Source: Bacteroidales bacterium (GTDB lineage: Bacteria; Bacteroidota; Bacteroidia; Bacteroidales; UBA10428). From it: a DNA stretch of 38,570 bases. A program made the translations under genes and the position numbers. A model generated the notes under the pieces. It made no database searches and had not been told where the DNA came from. It worked only from the letters and a program-made list of their open reading frames with translations. The stretch is from contig JAFGTR010000193.1 in the NCBI GenBank assembly GCA_016934055.1, forward strand, positions 1-38,570, written 5' to 3'. Below, piece after piece: positions 8,607 through 16,201 of the stretch (position 1 is its first letter; each line of letters begins with the position of its first letter).

Positions 8607-9404
8607 TTATTTGTATATGTAATTAACGGTTCCGTTTTTTCTTACCGGATACCCCTTTTCGTTGTATTCATAATAATTCTCAGTAATCCTGACCTTATCA
8701 ATTGTTTCATCAACCTCGAAATGTAAAGTATAGATCTCTTTAATAATATTATTCTGATTTGTATTCTGTCCCGGCGTCATTAATGATCTGAAGGTCTGAT
8801 AAGGATTGTGTTTGCTGTCATATATGTATTCTGTTGTTGTTGCTGGTTCAGTCACTCCGGAGGCTAAAATATAATAGTGTCTTCTCATAACTACGTTTCC
8901 TTTGTCATCAAAATCATAGTCTATGCGTCCTGATGGCTTTCCTTCGTGATAAAACACCTGGCAACAAATTCTGTTGTTGTTATCATAGCTGAATTCTGTT
9001 AATGTCAATTCATCAGATGATTTGATCATCTGGCCTTTATCATTATAGAAATACTGCCGGCAATTGCTTCTTTCGGTATTATCTGGATTAACCCATTCCT
9101 TTCGATTAAAAGCAGAATCGGCCAGGTGAATGCAACTGCTGTACATATGCGGATCAACATAATAGTCAGATGAGGTTAACTGGTATTTATCATTATAATG
9201 ATGCCTTGTGTAATGAAGTTTGCTTTTCTCTTCAACAATGAGGTTTGCATCATTATAAGTATATTCATAATACAAAACGGTATCAAAATACACCTGGCTT
9301 AATAAAGGGATTTCTTTCTGTTTATAAATATCCTGCTCATTTTTATCACAGGACGATAACAGTGATAAAAGAATCAAGCCTGCACAGATCACATAATCAT
9401 GCAT
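8607..9404 (-). CDS. Lipoprotein with YD/RHS-like repeats
   Basis: Starting at the ATG at 9404 gives a 265-residue protein with a short hydrophobic segment and lipobox (MHDYVICAGLILLSLLSSC, then DKNE). A longer reading from 9446 would put a non-signal extension before it. The mature part is made of short beta-rich units with tyrosine-aspartate motifs (YTYNDANLIVEE, FYNDKGQMIKSS, FSYDNNNRICCQ, YDFDDKGNVVMRR, YNEKGYPVRKNG). These resemble the YD repeats of RHS/wall-associated proteins, which form a beta-sheet shell, but here only a handful of repeats and no toxin domain are present. The likely location is the outer membrane; function is unknown. Confidence 0.75.
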   Translation of the reverse strand: MHDYVICAGLILLSLLSSCDKNEQDIYKQKEIPLLSQVYFDTVLYYEYTYNDANLIVEEKSKLHYTRHHYNDKYQLTSSDYYVDPHMYSSCIHLADSAFNRKEWVNPDNTERSNCRQYFYNDKGQMIKSSDELTLTEFSYDNNNRICCQVFYHEGKPSGRIDYDFDDKGNVVMRRHYYILASGVTEPATTTEYIYDSKHNPYQTFRSLMTPGQNTNQNNIIKEIYTLHFEVDETIDKVRITENYYEYNEKGYPVRKNGTVNYIYK

Positions 9405-9491
9405 GGTACCATAATTTTTCTTTATATTGATGCACAAACAGCTCATATAGTTGCGTCTTTAATTTGCTTTAGGCGGGTTTTTTCAAAAAGA

Positions 9492-10547
9492 TTATTTGTT
9501 ATCTTTCTTAACCTGTTCTTCAATACTTTTTGAAATTCTTTCTTTTAACTGCTCTATCTTGTCAATTGATGCTTTCAGTTTTTCTGTTTCAACCTTGTCT
9601 TTTGATTCTTTCAGCCTGGACTTAAAATCTTCCTGCTTTTTTTCAATGTCTTTCAGCAGGTCTTTCTTTTTTTCAATTTCTTCCGATTTTATCGCCGCAT
9701 CAAATATTAAATCCTCCGGTGAAGGCACTTCCTCAACAGTCTTTATTTCGGCCTCATATTTCGGAATAAATTCCTTTTCATCTACCCTGCGCTGATTCAT
9801 AAAAGCAGGAGATACAATCTCAATGCCTTTTTCATGAAGGATATCCATCACTTTTCCGTTCAGCAGCGAACTGGTACTGAAAAATTTGCTGCTGTCATCC
9901 AGGAATCCGTGTATTTTATATGTAACAGAGAAATCTCCCAGGTTGGTAATATATACGTAAGGATCTGTCAGCCCTGTTTCAATGGCTGCTTCTTTCAGGG
10001 CTTCTTCAATCTTGTTTCTTGATATATCATAACCCAATGAAACCGAAGAAGATATTACTGTATTGGTTTTTCGGGTTAACTTAACCGGGTTATGGGCGAT
10101 ATATAAATTCGGTATGGTCATAAAATTGCTGTCTTCAAGCTGCATTTCCATGTGGAAAATGCTCTTTTTTGTAACCCGGCCCTGAAAGTCACCCACCTTA
10201 ATCAGGTCGCCATTCCTGAACCGTTTCATGGAGTTGTTCATGAAGCCGGCAATGAGATTGCCCAATATGGTTGTGGAACTCAGGGCAATCCCTGCACTTA
10301 TGACGATACCGAGAAAGCTTAGTATCTGCCCTTTCATGGTTTTATCAATGGGAAGAGACAGGACAAAAACAAAAACACCAATTAGAATGATGAAGAAGGC
10401 AATAGTTTTTCTGATAATATTATCGTCGGAAGGTACTGATTTCAACCTTTTAAAGGTCCATGAATTGATCAGCAGCAGGATAACCAGTATGATCAAAATA
10501 CTAACCGGTTCCAGCAATGATCTTAAACTGTTTATTATCTGTTCCAT
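9492..10547 (-). CDS. MscS-family mechanosensitive channel with coiled-coil tail
   Basis: The 351-residue protein has three membrane helices in the first 105 residues, the third being the pore-lining type rich in Gly/Ala/Ser (FLGIVISAGIALSSTTILGN). A soluble MscS beta domain follows (FRNGDLIKVGDFQGRV, then MTIPN), and then an alpha/beta domain. Channels of this family open under membrane tension to release solutes in osmotic downshock. After about residue 280 the sequence becomes a long charged coiled coil rich in Glu and Lys (EEIEKKKDLLKDIEKKQ), absent from E. coli MscS, which may add assembly or regulatory contacts. The gene is not tightly linked to its neighbours. Confidence 0.92.
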   Translation of the reverse strand: MEQIINSLRSLLEPVSILIILVILLLINSWTFKRLKSVPSDDNIIRKTIAFFIILIGVFVFVLSLPIDKTMKGQILSFLGIVISAGIALSSTTILGNLIAGFMNNSMKRFRNGDLIKVGDFQGRVTKKSIFHMEMQLEDSNFMTIPNLYIAHNPVKLTRKTNTVISSSVSLGYDISRNKIEEALKEAAIETGLTDPYVYITNLGDFSVTYKIHGFLDDSSKFFSTSSLLNGKVMDILHEKGIEIVSPAFMNQRRVDEKEFIPKYEAEIKTVEEVPSPEDLIFDAAIKSEEIEKKKDLLKDIEKKQEDFKSRLKESKDKVETEKLKASIDKIEQLKERISKSIEEQVKKDNK

Positions 10548-10623
10548 ATCCGGCGAATTGCAGGTTAGATTATTTAAAGTATTTTTTTAACAAAGTCTGC
10601 TGCTTTTATATTGCACTCTTTTG

Positions 10624-11098
10624 TCATTTTGTGAATAAAAGTGTTTCTCTTGAACGGTTTGTCCTGACATCGATAATGAATGTCCCGGCAGGGTAATTTA
10701 TCATGTTATAATACACCTGTCGGTCATTTATTTTACTTTGATAGATCAACTGGCCATTCATATTATAAATACTGAAGATCCCTTCGTTATGTTCATCACC
10801 AAGATTAATTCTGATTATGCTGTTGGCCTCAATAAATAGTTCAATTCCCTTGCTTTCCGAAAATGAGGGCAAAACCGACACTGCAGATGAAGTATCAATT
10901 GTCAGGCTGGAATACGGTAACCGTTTCAGTCCCTTCGGCTATGGTCAAACCCAGATTATCAGGCTGTGCCTGGTCAAATAAGCCGGGTTTGACTGTGAAC
11001 GGAGGATTGTCGGCTTTGGCAACACCATTGATTGTTGAAAGCAACATACAAAAAACAGCAACTTTAATTGTAATTGAAACCAGTTGTATTCTTTTCAT
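10624..11098 (-). pseudogene. Frameshifted small T9SS-tail protein
   Basis: The 5' part (11098 to 10895) encodes a signal peptide (MKRIQLVSITIKVAVFC...) and a linker, then stops at TGA right after VTVFQPDN. In the +1 frame the reading continues as SSLTIDTSSAVSVLPSFS and ends with an 80-residue T9SS-type tail (GIFSIYNMNGQLIYQ ... PAGTFIIDVRTN). Joined by one frame change near 10895-10925, the two pieces form a sensible protein of about 150 residues: signal peptide, short linker, sorting tail. Each piece alone is incomplete. This is either a true frameshift mutation, an assembly error or, less likely, a programmed shift. Even when joined there is almost no cargo between the two sorting signals, which suggests an earlier internal deletion too. 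Confidence 0.65.
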
Positions 11099-11146
11099 GA
11101 TCTTAAATAATACAAATTATAAGCAAAAAATACCAGGGATATGGTG

Positions 11147-11875
11147 TTATAAATTATGCAAATTAGTCAATTCATTTTTTTTAAAAAAGCCATCCAAAAT
11201 ATCGGCGAGATATTTGTTTGCCATATTGCATAAAGAAGCATTTTTTAATATTTCTTCCTCACTTTGTACAGTCTCATCCTGAATAAGCTCATGCCTGCAG
11301 TGATTAATGATGTCCTTTAAGGATTCAGGCGTAAATTCAAGGTGAAACTGCAGACCTAAAACTCTTTCTTTATAAATAAAGGCCTGATTGGTGCATATCT
11401 CCGATTGCATAAGATGAATGGCCCCTTCAGGCAAATCAAATGTATCCCCATGCCAGTGCATGGCTAAAAATGATTCCGGAATTGTATTAAAAAGACTGTA
11501 TTCTTTGGCATTTTTCGTTACAGTAACAGGAAACCAACCAATTTCTTTCTTTATATTCGGATAGACTTTTGAACCTGATACTTCTGCAATTAATTGAGAT
11601 CCCAGGCAAATTCCGATAATAGACTTTTTTGCGTCAAGAGCAGATTTAATAAATTGTTTCTCTTTTATGAGCCAGGGATAAATTGCTTCATCGTGCACAC
11701 TCATCGGGCCTCCCATTATTATTAACCAGTCAAAATCATGAATATCCGGCAATAACGTATTTTCAAACAATTTGGTAGCTGTTAATTGACAATGGTTTTT
11801 CTCTGCCCAGGTTTCAATATATCCCAATCCTTCAAATGGGGCATTTTGCAAGTAATTTATTTTTATTGACTTCAT
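11147..11875 (-). CDS. Class I glutamine amidotransferase-like protein
   Basis: This 242-residue free-standing GATase-1 domain has the full Cys-His-Glu triad: Cys90 in GICLGSQ, and His178 and Glu180 in QFHLEFT. MGGPMSVHDEAIYPWL (from about residue 54) is typical of the GMP-synthase-like/YfeJ group of single-domain amidotransferases. Such proteins hydrolyse glutamine or related gamma-glutamyl compounds; the partner and substrate are unknown. It is the last gene of a minus-strand operon, 6 bp after a broken oxidoreductase and downstream of an ICMT-like methyltransferase. All catalytic residues are present, so it is probably active. Confidence 0.88.
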   Translation of the reverse strand: MKSIKINYLQNAPFEGLGYIETWAEKNHCQLTATKLFENTLLPDIHDFDWLIIMGGPMSVHDEAIYPWLIKEKQFIKSALDAKKSIIGICLGSQLIAEVSGSKVYPNIKKEIGWFPVTVTKNAKEYSLFNTIPESFLAMHWHGDTFDLPEGAIHLMQSEICTNQAFIYKERVLGLQFHLEFTPESLKDIINHCRHELIQDETVQSEEEILKNASLCNMANKYLADILDGFFKKNELTNLHNL

Positions 11876-11881
11876 TTACAG

Positions 11882-12115
11882 TTATTTGATATCATTTTTA
11901 TCAGATTTCTTCTTTGTAACATACACATCGGAACCCTGCCTCTTGGGAAAACCCATTGTCCGGTCATATAAAAATTCTCCTCTTTTCCATGACGTACAAA
12001 CATCTCCGGGTAATGAATTCATTTCATATATTTCCGTTTGAAAACCATTCATCTGGGCATAACAACAGGCTGATAATCCGGCAATACCTCCACCTCTGAT
12101 CACATTTTTTTTCAT
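11882..12115 (-). pseudogene. N-terminal remnant of a phytoene-desaturase-like FAD oxidoreductase
   Basis: The 77-codon frame begins with a Rossmann dinucleotide-binding motif (GGGIAGLSACCYAQMNG) followed by EIYEMNSLPGDVCTSWKRG. This is the N terminus of NAD(P)/FAD-dependent desaturases of the CrtI/retinol-saturase type, normally about 500 residues. After about 55 residues the similarity ends and a short unrelated tail leads to a stop. The usual second Gly of LPGG is Asp here. Start and upstream stop overlap as ATGA with the ICMT-like gene, so translational coupling persisted after the body of the gene was lost by deletion. A functional product is unlikely. Confidence 0.75.
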
Positions 12116-12702
12116 TTGTTAAATTTAAGCCTGGGAAAAATAATACCGCTCTCTTTCATATAGCGTTTATATCTTTCTCCAAACTGTTCAATCATCATAT
12201 GCTCTTCATCCTTTATTCGTAATAATGGAAGCAGAATTGAAAAAAGTATAAAGGAGAATCCTGCAATCCAGTTCGGAAGTAAAGCCATTTGTCCCAATGC
12301 CCAAATAATATGAGCAGAATACATCGGATGGCGTATATATTTGTAAATGCCATTTTTAACAAGTCTGTGATCTTTTTTTATACCCAATGTCGGTGTCCAG
12401 TTTGATCCTAGGTTATAATGTGAAAACCATAAACAGATAATCGCGATTATGAGGATGATTATTCCAAAAATACTCATACAGAAAGGCCTGTTATAATTCG
12501 CAAAATCTAAAATTTCAGAAAATGAATATATCAATGGAATGATCATTCCAATACCGTTCAATAGAAGCAAAATTGTATCAAGTACTTTTATTTTGCCTTT
12601 TTTATAATCGCTCTTCCGGTACTTTGCTGTGAAGTATTTTCTAACGATCAGAAACAGAAGAAATAAAGCAAAATAAATAATTTTTTCAAAGCTGTTAAAC
12701 AT
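12112..12702 (-). CDS. ICMT/PEMT-like membrane methyltransferase
   Basis: The 196-residue protein has about five membrane helices and the C-terminal signature of isoprenylcysteine carboxyl methyltransferase and related phospholipid methyltransferases: LVKNGIYKYIRHPMYSA (about residues 123-139) and then RIKDEEHMMIEQFGERYKRY near the C terminus, which bind SAM and the substrate. Bacteria generally lack prenylated proteins, so the real substrate is probably a small lipid or thiol; this is inference. It is the first gene of the operon ICMT - oxidoreductase remnant - amidotransferase, with a 4-bp overlap to the next gene. Confidence 0.88.
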   Translation of the reverse strand: MFNSFEKIIYFALFLLFLIVRKYFTAKYRKSDYKKGKIKVLDTILLLLNGIGMIIPLIYSFSEILDFANYNRPFCMSIFGIIILIIAIICLWFSHYNLGSNWTPTLGIKKDHRLVKNGIYKYIRHPMYSAHIIWALGQMALLPNWIAGFSFILFSILLPLLRIKDEEHMMIEQFGERYKRYMKESGIIFPRLKFNK

Positions 12703-12851
12703 ATGTGCTCTTCATGTTAAATCAACCTGTTCTATGCAGAAATTAAGGGTAAATGCTGTGTTGGTGGTTTTTTCTTTAAATTAATTCTTTTTTTAGCATT
12801 ATCATATCTTTAAAGTGTCCTTATCAATTATTTGCAGAACACAGGCCGCTA

Positions 12852-12983
12852 TTATACTTTTTTATACTCAAATATATATATTTCAGAGTCTTTTATATAC
12901 CTGGTTATGGCTTCGATTGTCTCATCAGCAAGCAACAACAAATCATAGGGTGTTTTTTCATCCTTGTCAGGTTGTCTAATCAC
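12852..12983 (-). pseudogene. N-terminal remnant of a GNAT acetyltransferase
   Basis: The complement from a GTG at 12983 reads 43 codons to TAA. IRQPDKDEKTPYDLLLLADE followed by TIEAITRYIKDSEIYIFEY matches the opening of many GNAT N-acetyltransferases (PYDLLLLADPS... then ...YVAE). The acetyl-CoA-binding motif lies well beyond this point in intact proteins and is missing, so this is a truncated relic. It lies upstream of the ICMT-like operon in the same orientation. The rest of the 12703-13276 spacer is AT-rich and shows no gene; it must hold the promoters for the ICMT operon and for the kinase gene. Confidence 0.55.
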
Positions 12984-13276
12984 AAAGTCATTTATTATTT
13001 AAAATCATATTCTCAATGTAATTTTTAAAAATAGCAAATTAAGCTAATCTATGTCTTGATTTCAGGACAACACAGCCGAGGATAATTCAATAGGGTGCCG
13101 CAAACATAACACACTATTGATTTTTCGTATTCTTTTGTATATTTAACTTGTGTTGAATTTACACATATTTATCAAAAACTTGTTTTTCTGAACCACTGAA
13201 AGGTTGATCTTTTCAGATTTTTTATCAACATTGCGTTATCCTCATACTATCGAATCAGAAAATTGAAAATTATAAA

Positions 13277-15316
13277 ATGAGATATATTTTCATGCTTGCG
13301 CTGACGTTTTTGTTTCTCTCACTGATTCCAACTGCCCAAACATCGGATGACAATCCATCTGAACGTTTAAAAAGTCCGACACCAAAAGAAAAAGTGGATA
13401 TGTATCTTGACATTGCTAAAATGTACTGGCGAAATTCAACAGATTCAATTTATATATACAGCAAAAAGGCCTTAGACCTTGCAAATAAAACCGGGTATGC
13501 GAAAGGGAAAGCTCAGGCCCTTGCATATATCGGGGTCACGCATTTTTATCGTGCTGATTATGATAGTGTTCTGTATTATTATGATGCCGCCATTGCCTTA
13601 TTTAAGCAATGTGATGAAACAGGAAGTGCAGCCATTACCTTAAATAACAAAGGGGTTTTACACAAACGAATGGGCGAATATCAGAAAGCCCTGGATTGCT
13701 ACCATGAAGCTATGACCATACAGGAATCATTGGGCGATACATTAGAAATGGGCGGAATAATGTTGAACATCGGAAATATTCATTATCTCCAAAACAGATT
13801 TGATGAAGCATTAGGTTTTTATTTTAAGGCGCTGGAGAAATTTGAGTCCATCAATAATAAAGTTAAAATCGCCTCTGCCTACACCAATATCGGAGAAGTA
13901 TACGCTGATTTGAAAAAGCATATTCAAGCACTGGGGTATTATCAAAAATCGTTGGAGTTACAAAAAGAAATGAATGATCAATATGGTATGGCGAATTCCT
14001 TTTCAAATATCGGCATTATCAAAAAAACGCTCAAAGCATATACGGAGGCAGAGTTTAATTTGAATCAGGCTATCGGTTTATATACTGAAATGCAGGATAA
14101 AGATGCTATTGCCTGGGTATTGAATCACTTGGGTGAGCTGTATACCCTGACGGGACAAACCGATATTGCTTTCAGTATCTATAACAAAAGTCTCCGGTTG
14201 CAGGAATCAATTGGAGATGATGAAGGACTTGCCCAGGTGAAGCTTAGTATAGCCAGACTTCATTTTTACAGAAAGGAATGGGCGCAGGCAAGAGAGAGGC
14301 TAAATGAAAGCATTGAGACAGGTACTAAACATCACCTCCTTATGTTGTTACAGGAATCTTATTTGCTTTTATCGCAGGTCGATTCGGCTCAAAAAAAAGA
14401 TCAGGAGTCGCTTATACATTATAAAATATATTCCCGGTATAAGGATACGATATATAATGAAGAAAGCAGCCGACAGATAGCCGAAATGCAGACAAAATAT
14501 GAAACGGCAAAAAAAGAACAGGAAATCAACCGTTTGCAACAGGAGAAAAAGGTGAAAGAAATACAAATGAAGAATAACCTGTTAACAGGATTAATTGGTC
14601 TGATTGCCCTGGTCATATTTTTTTCTTTTCTGTTTCTTCTCTACCGGTACAAACAGAGAAAGCAAAAGACAAAGCTCCTGTTAAAGAATACCATGGAAAC
14701 TGAAGACAAGGAAAGAAAGATTTTTGCCGAAGAATTGCATGATGGCATCGGACCTTTGTTGTCAACCGTTAAAATGTATATTAATGAGCTTAATGGTGAT
14801 GTTATCAGCTCATCGACTAAAGAACTCCTGACTGAGTCAAATAAAATAATTGATGAGGCTGTTAGTGCTTCCAGAGATCTTTCACATAACCTTATGCCGC
14901 AAAATATTGAAGAAAAAGGGTTGGTCAGGTCATTGAAAATCTTCGCAGACCGGGTATGCCTTAAAGAAATTCCGGTTATTCAATTTGACATAGACAAACC
15001 AATCAACTATGGTTCATGGCAGCAGGTTATGATTTACCGTATTGTTACAGAGCTTATCAGCAACAGCATAAAGCATGCCTCTGCAAGTTCAGTAAAGGTT
15101 TCAATGAAAGAAAAAAACAAAAACCTTATTATAGTTTATGAGGATACAGGGTGTGGTTTTAATACTGATGAAGTTATGCAGAATTCAGCCGGTATCGGGT
15201 TGAAGAATATTGTGTCAAGGACTAAATCACTTAACGGGAAAGTATTATTTGATACCGATATTGGTAAAGGTTTTAAAGCACGTATTGAATTTAATGTTAA
15301 TGACCTGTATAATTAA
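13277..15316 (+). CDS. TPR-containing sensor histidine kinase (NarX/DesK type)
   Basis: Signal peptide (MRYIFMLALTFLFLSLIPTAQ), then about eight tetratricopeptide repeats (residues about 55-390) exported to the periplasm. A coiled-coil stretch (about 395-430), one membrane helix (about 437-459) and a HisKA_3/HATPase core follow. The phosphorylated His488 is in EELHDGIGPLLS; the ATPase boxes are ELISNSIKHA (N), DTGCGF (G1) and SAGIGLKNI (G2). TPR two-component kinases are abundant in Bacteroidota; the TPR part probably senses a protein or peptide partner. The next gene, a NarL-type regulator, starts 10 bp after the stop, so the two form a cognate pair. Signal unknown. Confidence 0.93.
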   Translation: MRYIFMLALTFLFLSLIPTAQTSDDNPSERLKSPTPKEKVDMYLDIAKMYWRNSTDSIYIYSKKALDLANKTGYAKGKAQALAYIGVTHFYRADYDSVLYYYDAAIALFKQCDETGSAAITLNNKGVLHKRMGEYQKALDCYHEAMTIQESLGDTLEMGGIMLNIGNIHYLQNRFDEALGFYFKALEKFESINNKVKIASAYTNIGEVYADLKKHIQALGYYQKSLELQKEMNDQYGMANSFSNIGIIKKTLKAYTEAEFNLNQAIGLYTEMQDKDAIAWVLNHLGELYTLTGQTDIAFSIYNKSLRLQESIGDDEGLAQVKLSIARLHFYRKEWAQARERLNESIETGTKHHLLMLLQESYLLLSQVDSAQKKDQESLIHYKIYSRYKDTIYNEESSRQIAEMQTKYETAKKEQEINRLQQEKKVKEIQMKNNLLTGLIGLIALVIFFSFLFLLYRYKQRKQKTKLLLKNTMETEDKERKIFAEELHDGIGPLLSTVKMYINELNGDVISSSTKELLTESNKIIDEAVSASRDLSHNLMPQNIEEKGLVRSLKIFADRVCLKEIPVIQFDIDKPINYGSWQQVMIYRIVTELISNSIKHASASSVKVSMKEKNKNLIIVYEDTGCGFNTDEVMQNSAGIGLKNIVSRTKSLNGKVLFDTDIGKGFKARIEFNVNDLYN

Positions 15317-15326
15317 TTCCTTTATA

Positions 15327-15980
15327 ATGCCTGCAAAAATCAAAGTTACCATAGTGGATGATCATGAGATATTCCGGAACGGATTAAAAAACATCTTATC
15401 CAGAATGGATAATATTGAATTGGTTGGTAATTATGCAAATGGTGCCGCATTTATTGATTCCATTCCCAAGAATAAAGCCGATATTGTATTAATGGATATC
15501 AAAATGCCGGGGATGGATGGTATAGAGACAACCCGTAAGGCACTGGAGATAAAGCCCGATATTTATGTTATCGCTTTGTCTATGTTCGGTGATGAGGAAT
15601 ACCTGCAGGATATGATAAAAGCCGGTGTGAAAGGCTTCTTGCTGAAGAATATTACCGGAAAAGATCTCGAACATGCCATACAGGTTATTTTTTCAGGCGG
15701 CAATTATTATTCCGAAGAATTATTAAAATTCTTTACCAATAAATACCTGCAGGATAAACACCCCGAAATCGATGATATAAAAATCACAAAACGGGAATTG
15801 GAAGTTTTGCAACTTGTTGCAGAAGGATTATCAAATCAGGAAATTGCAGATCGGTTATTTATCAGCAAACGCACTGTTGACGGACATAAAAACAATCTTA
15901 TTGCAAAAACAGGCTCAAAAAACATTGTCAACCTGCTGATGTATTCAATAAAAAAGGGTTTCGTGAAGATCAGTTATTAA
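15327..15980 (+). CDS. NarL/FixJ-family response regulator
   Basis: The ATG at 15327 (MPAKIKVTIVDDHEIFRNG) is the right start; a longer frame from 15210 would overlap the kinase gene and has no extra domain. The 217 residues contain a receiver domain with the acidic pair Asp11/Asp12 and phosphoacceptor Asp57 (VLMDIKMPGMDG). A C-terminal LuxR-type helix-turn-helix follows (ITKRELEVLQLVAEGLSNQE, then RTVDGHKNNL). It is activated by phosphotransfer from the upstream TPR kinase and should bind DNA as a dimer. The immediately downstream T9SS surface-protein gene is a candidate target, by position only. Confidence 0.95.
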   Translation: MPAKIKVTIVDDHEIFRNGLKNILSRMDNIELVGNYANGAAFIDSIPKNKADIVLMDIKMPGMDGIETTRKALEIKPDIYVIALSMFGDEEYLQDMIKAGVKGFLLKNITGKDLEHAIQVIFSGGNYYSEELLKFFTNKYLQDKHPEIDDIKITKRELEVLQLVAEGLSNQEIADRLFISKRTVDGHKNNLIAKTGSKNIVNLLMYSIKKGFVKISY

Positions 15981-16201
15981 TATTTTGTTTTTAACATCTT
16001 GCCTTTCAACCTGCCGGTGTCGTTATGCGTGAAATAAAATTGCTTTCTCTCCCGGTGTATTCATGAAAAAACAGGTAAAATACCTGGTTAAAACGGGGAT
16101 TTTCCTTATAGAATAATTTTCAACTTCCCGTAAAATTATAGTAATGCATTTTCTGATCAAATGGAAAATCTTTTTCTGTCTAATTCAAAAAATTTATTGC
16201 T

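Noticed and set aside
9496..9795. Open frame on the plus strand, Ser/Phe-rich
   Set aside because: It is the antisense shadow of the MscS coiled coil, whose Glu/Lys codons read as Phe/Ser on the other strand; no family match.
16072..16086. CAGGTA-AAA-TACCTG hairpin after the response regulator gene
   Set aside because: Only six base pairs and no T tract; too weak to call a terminator.
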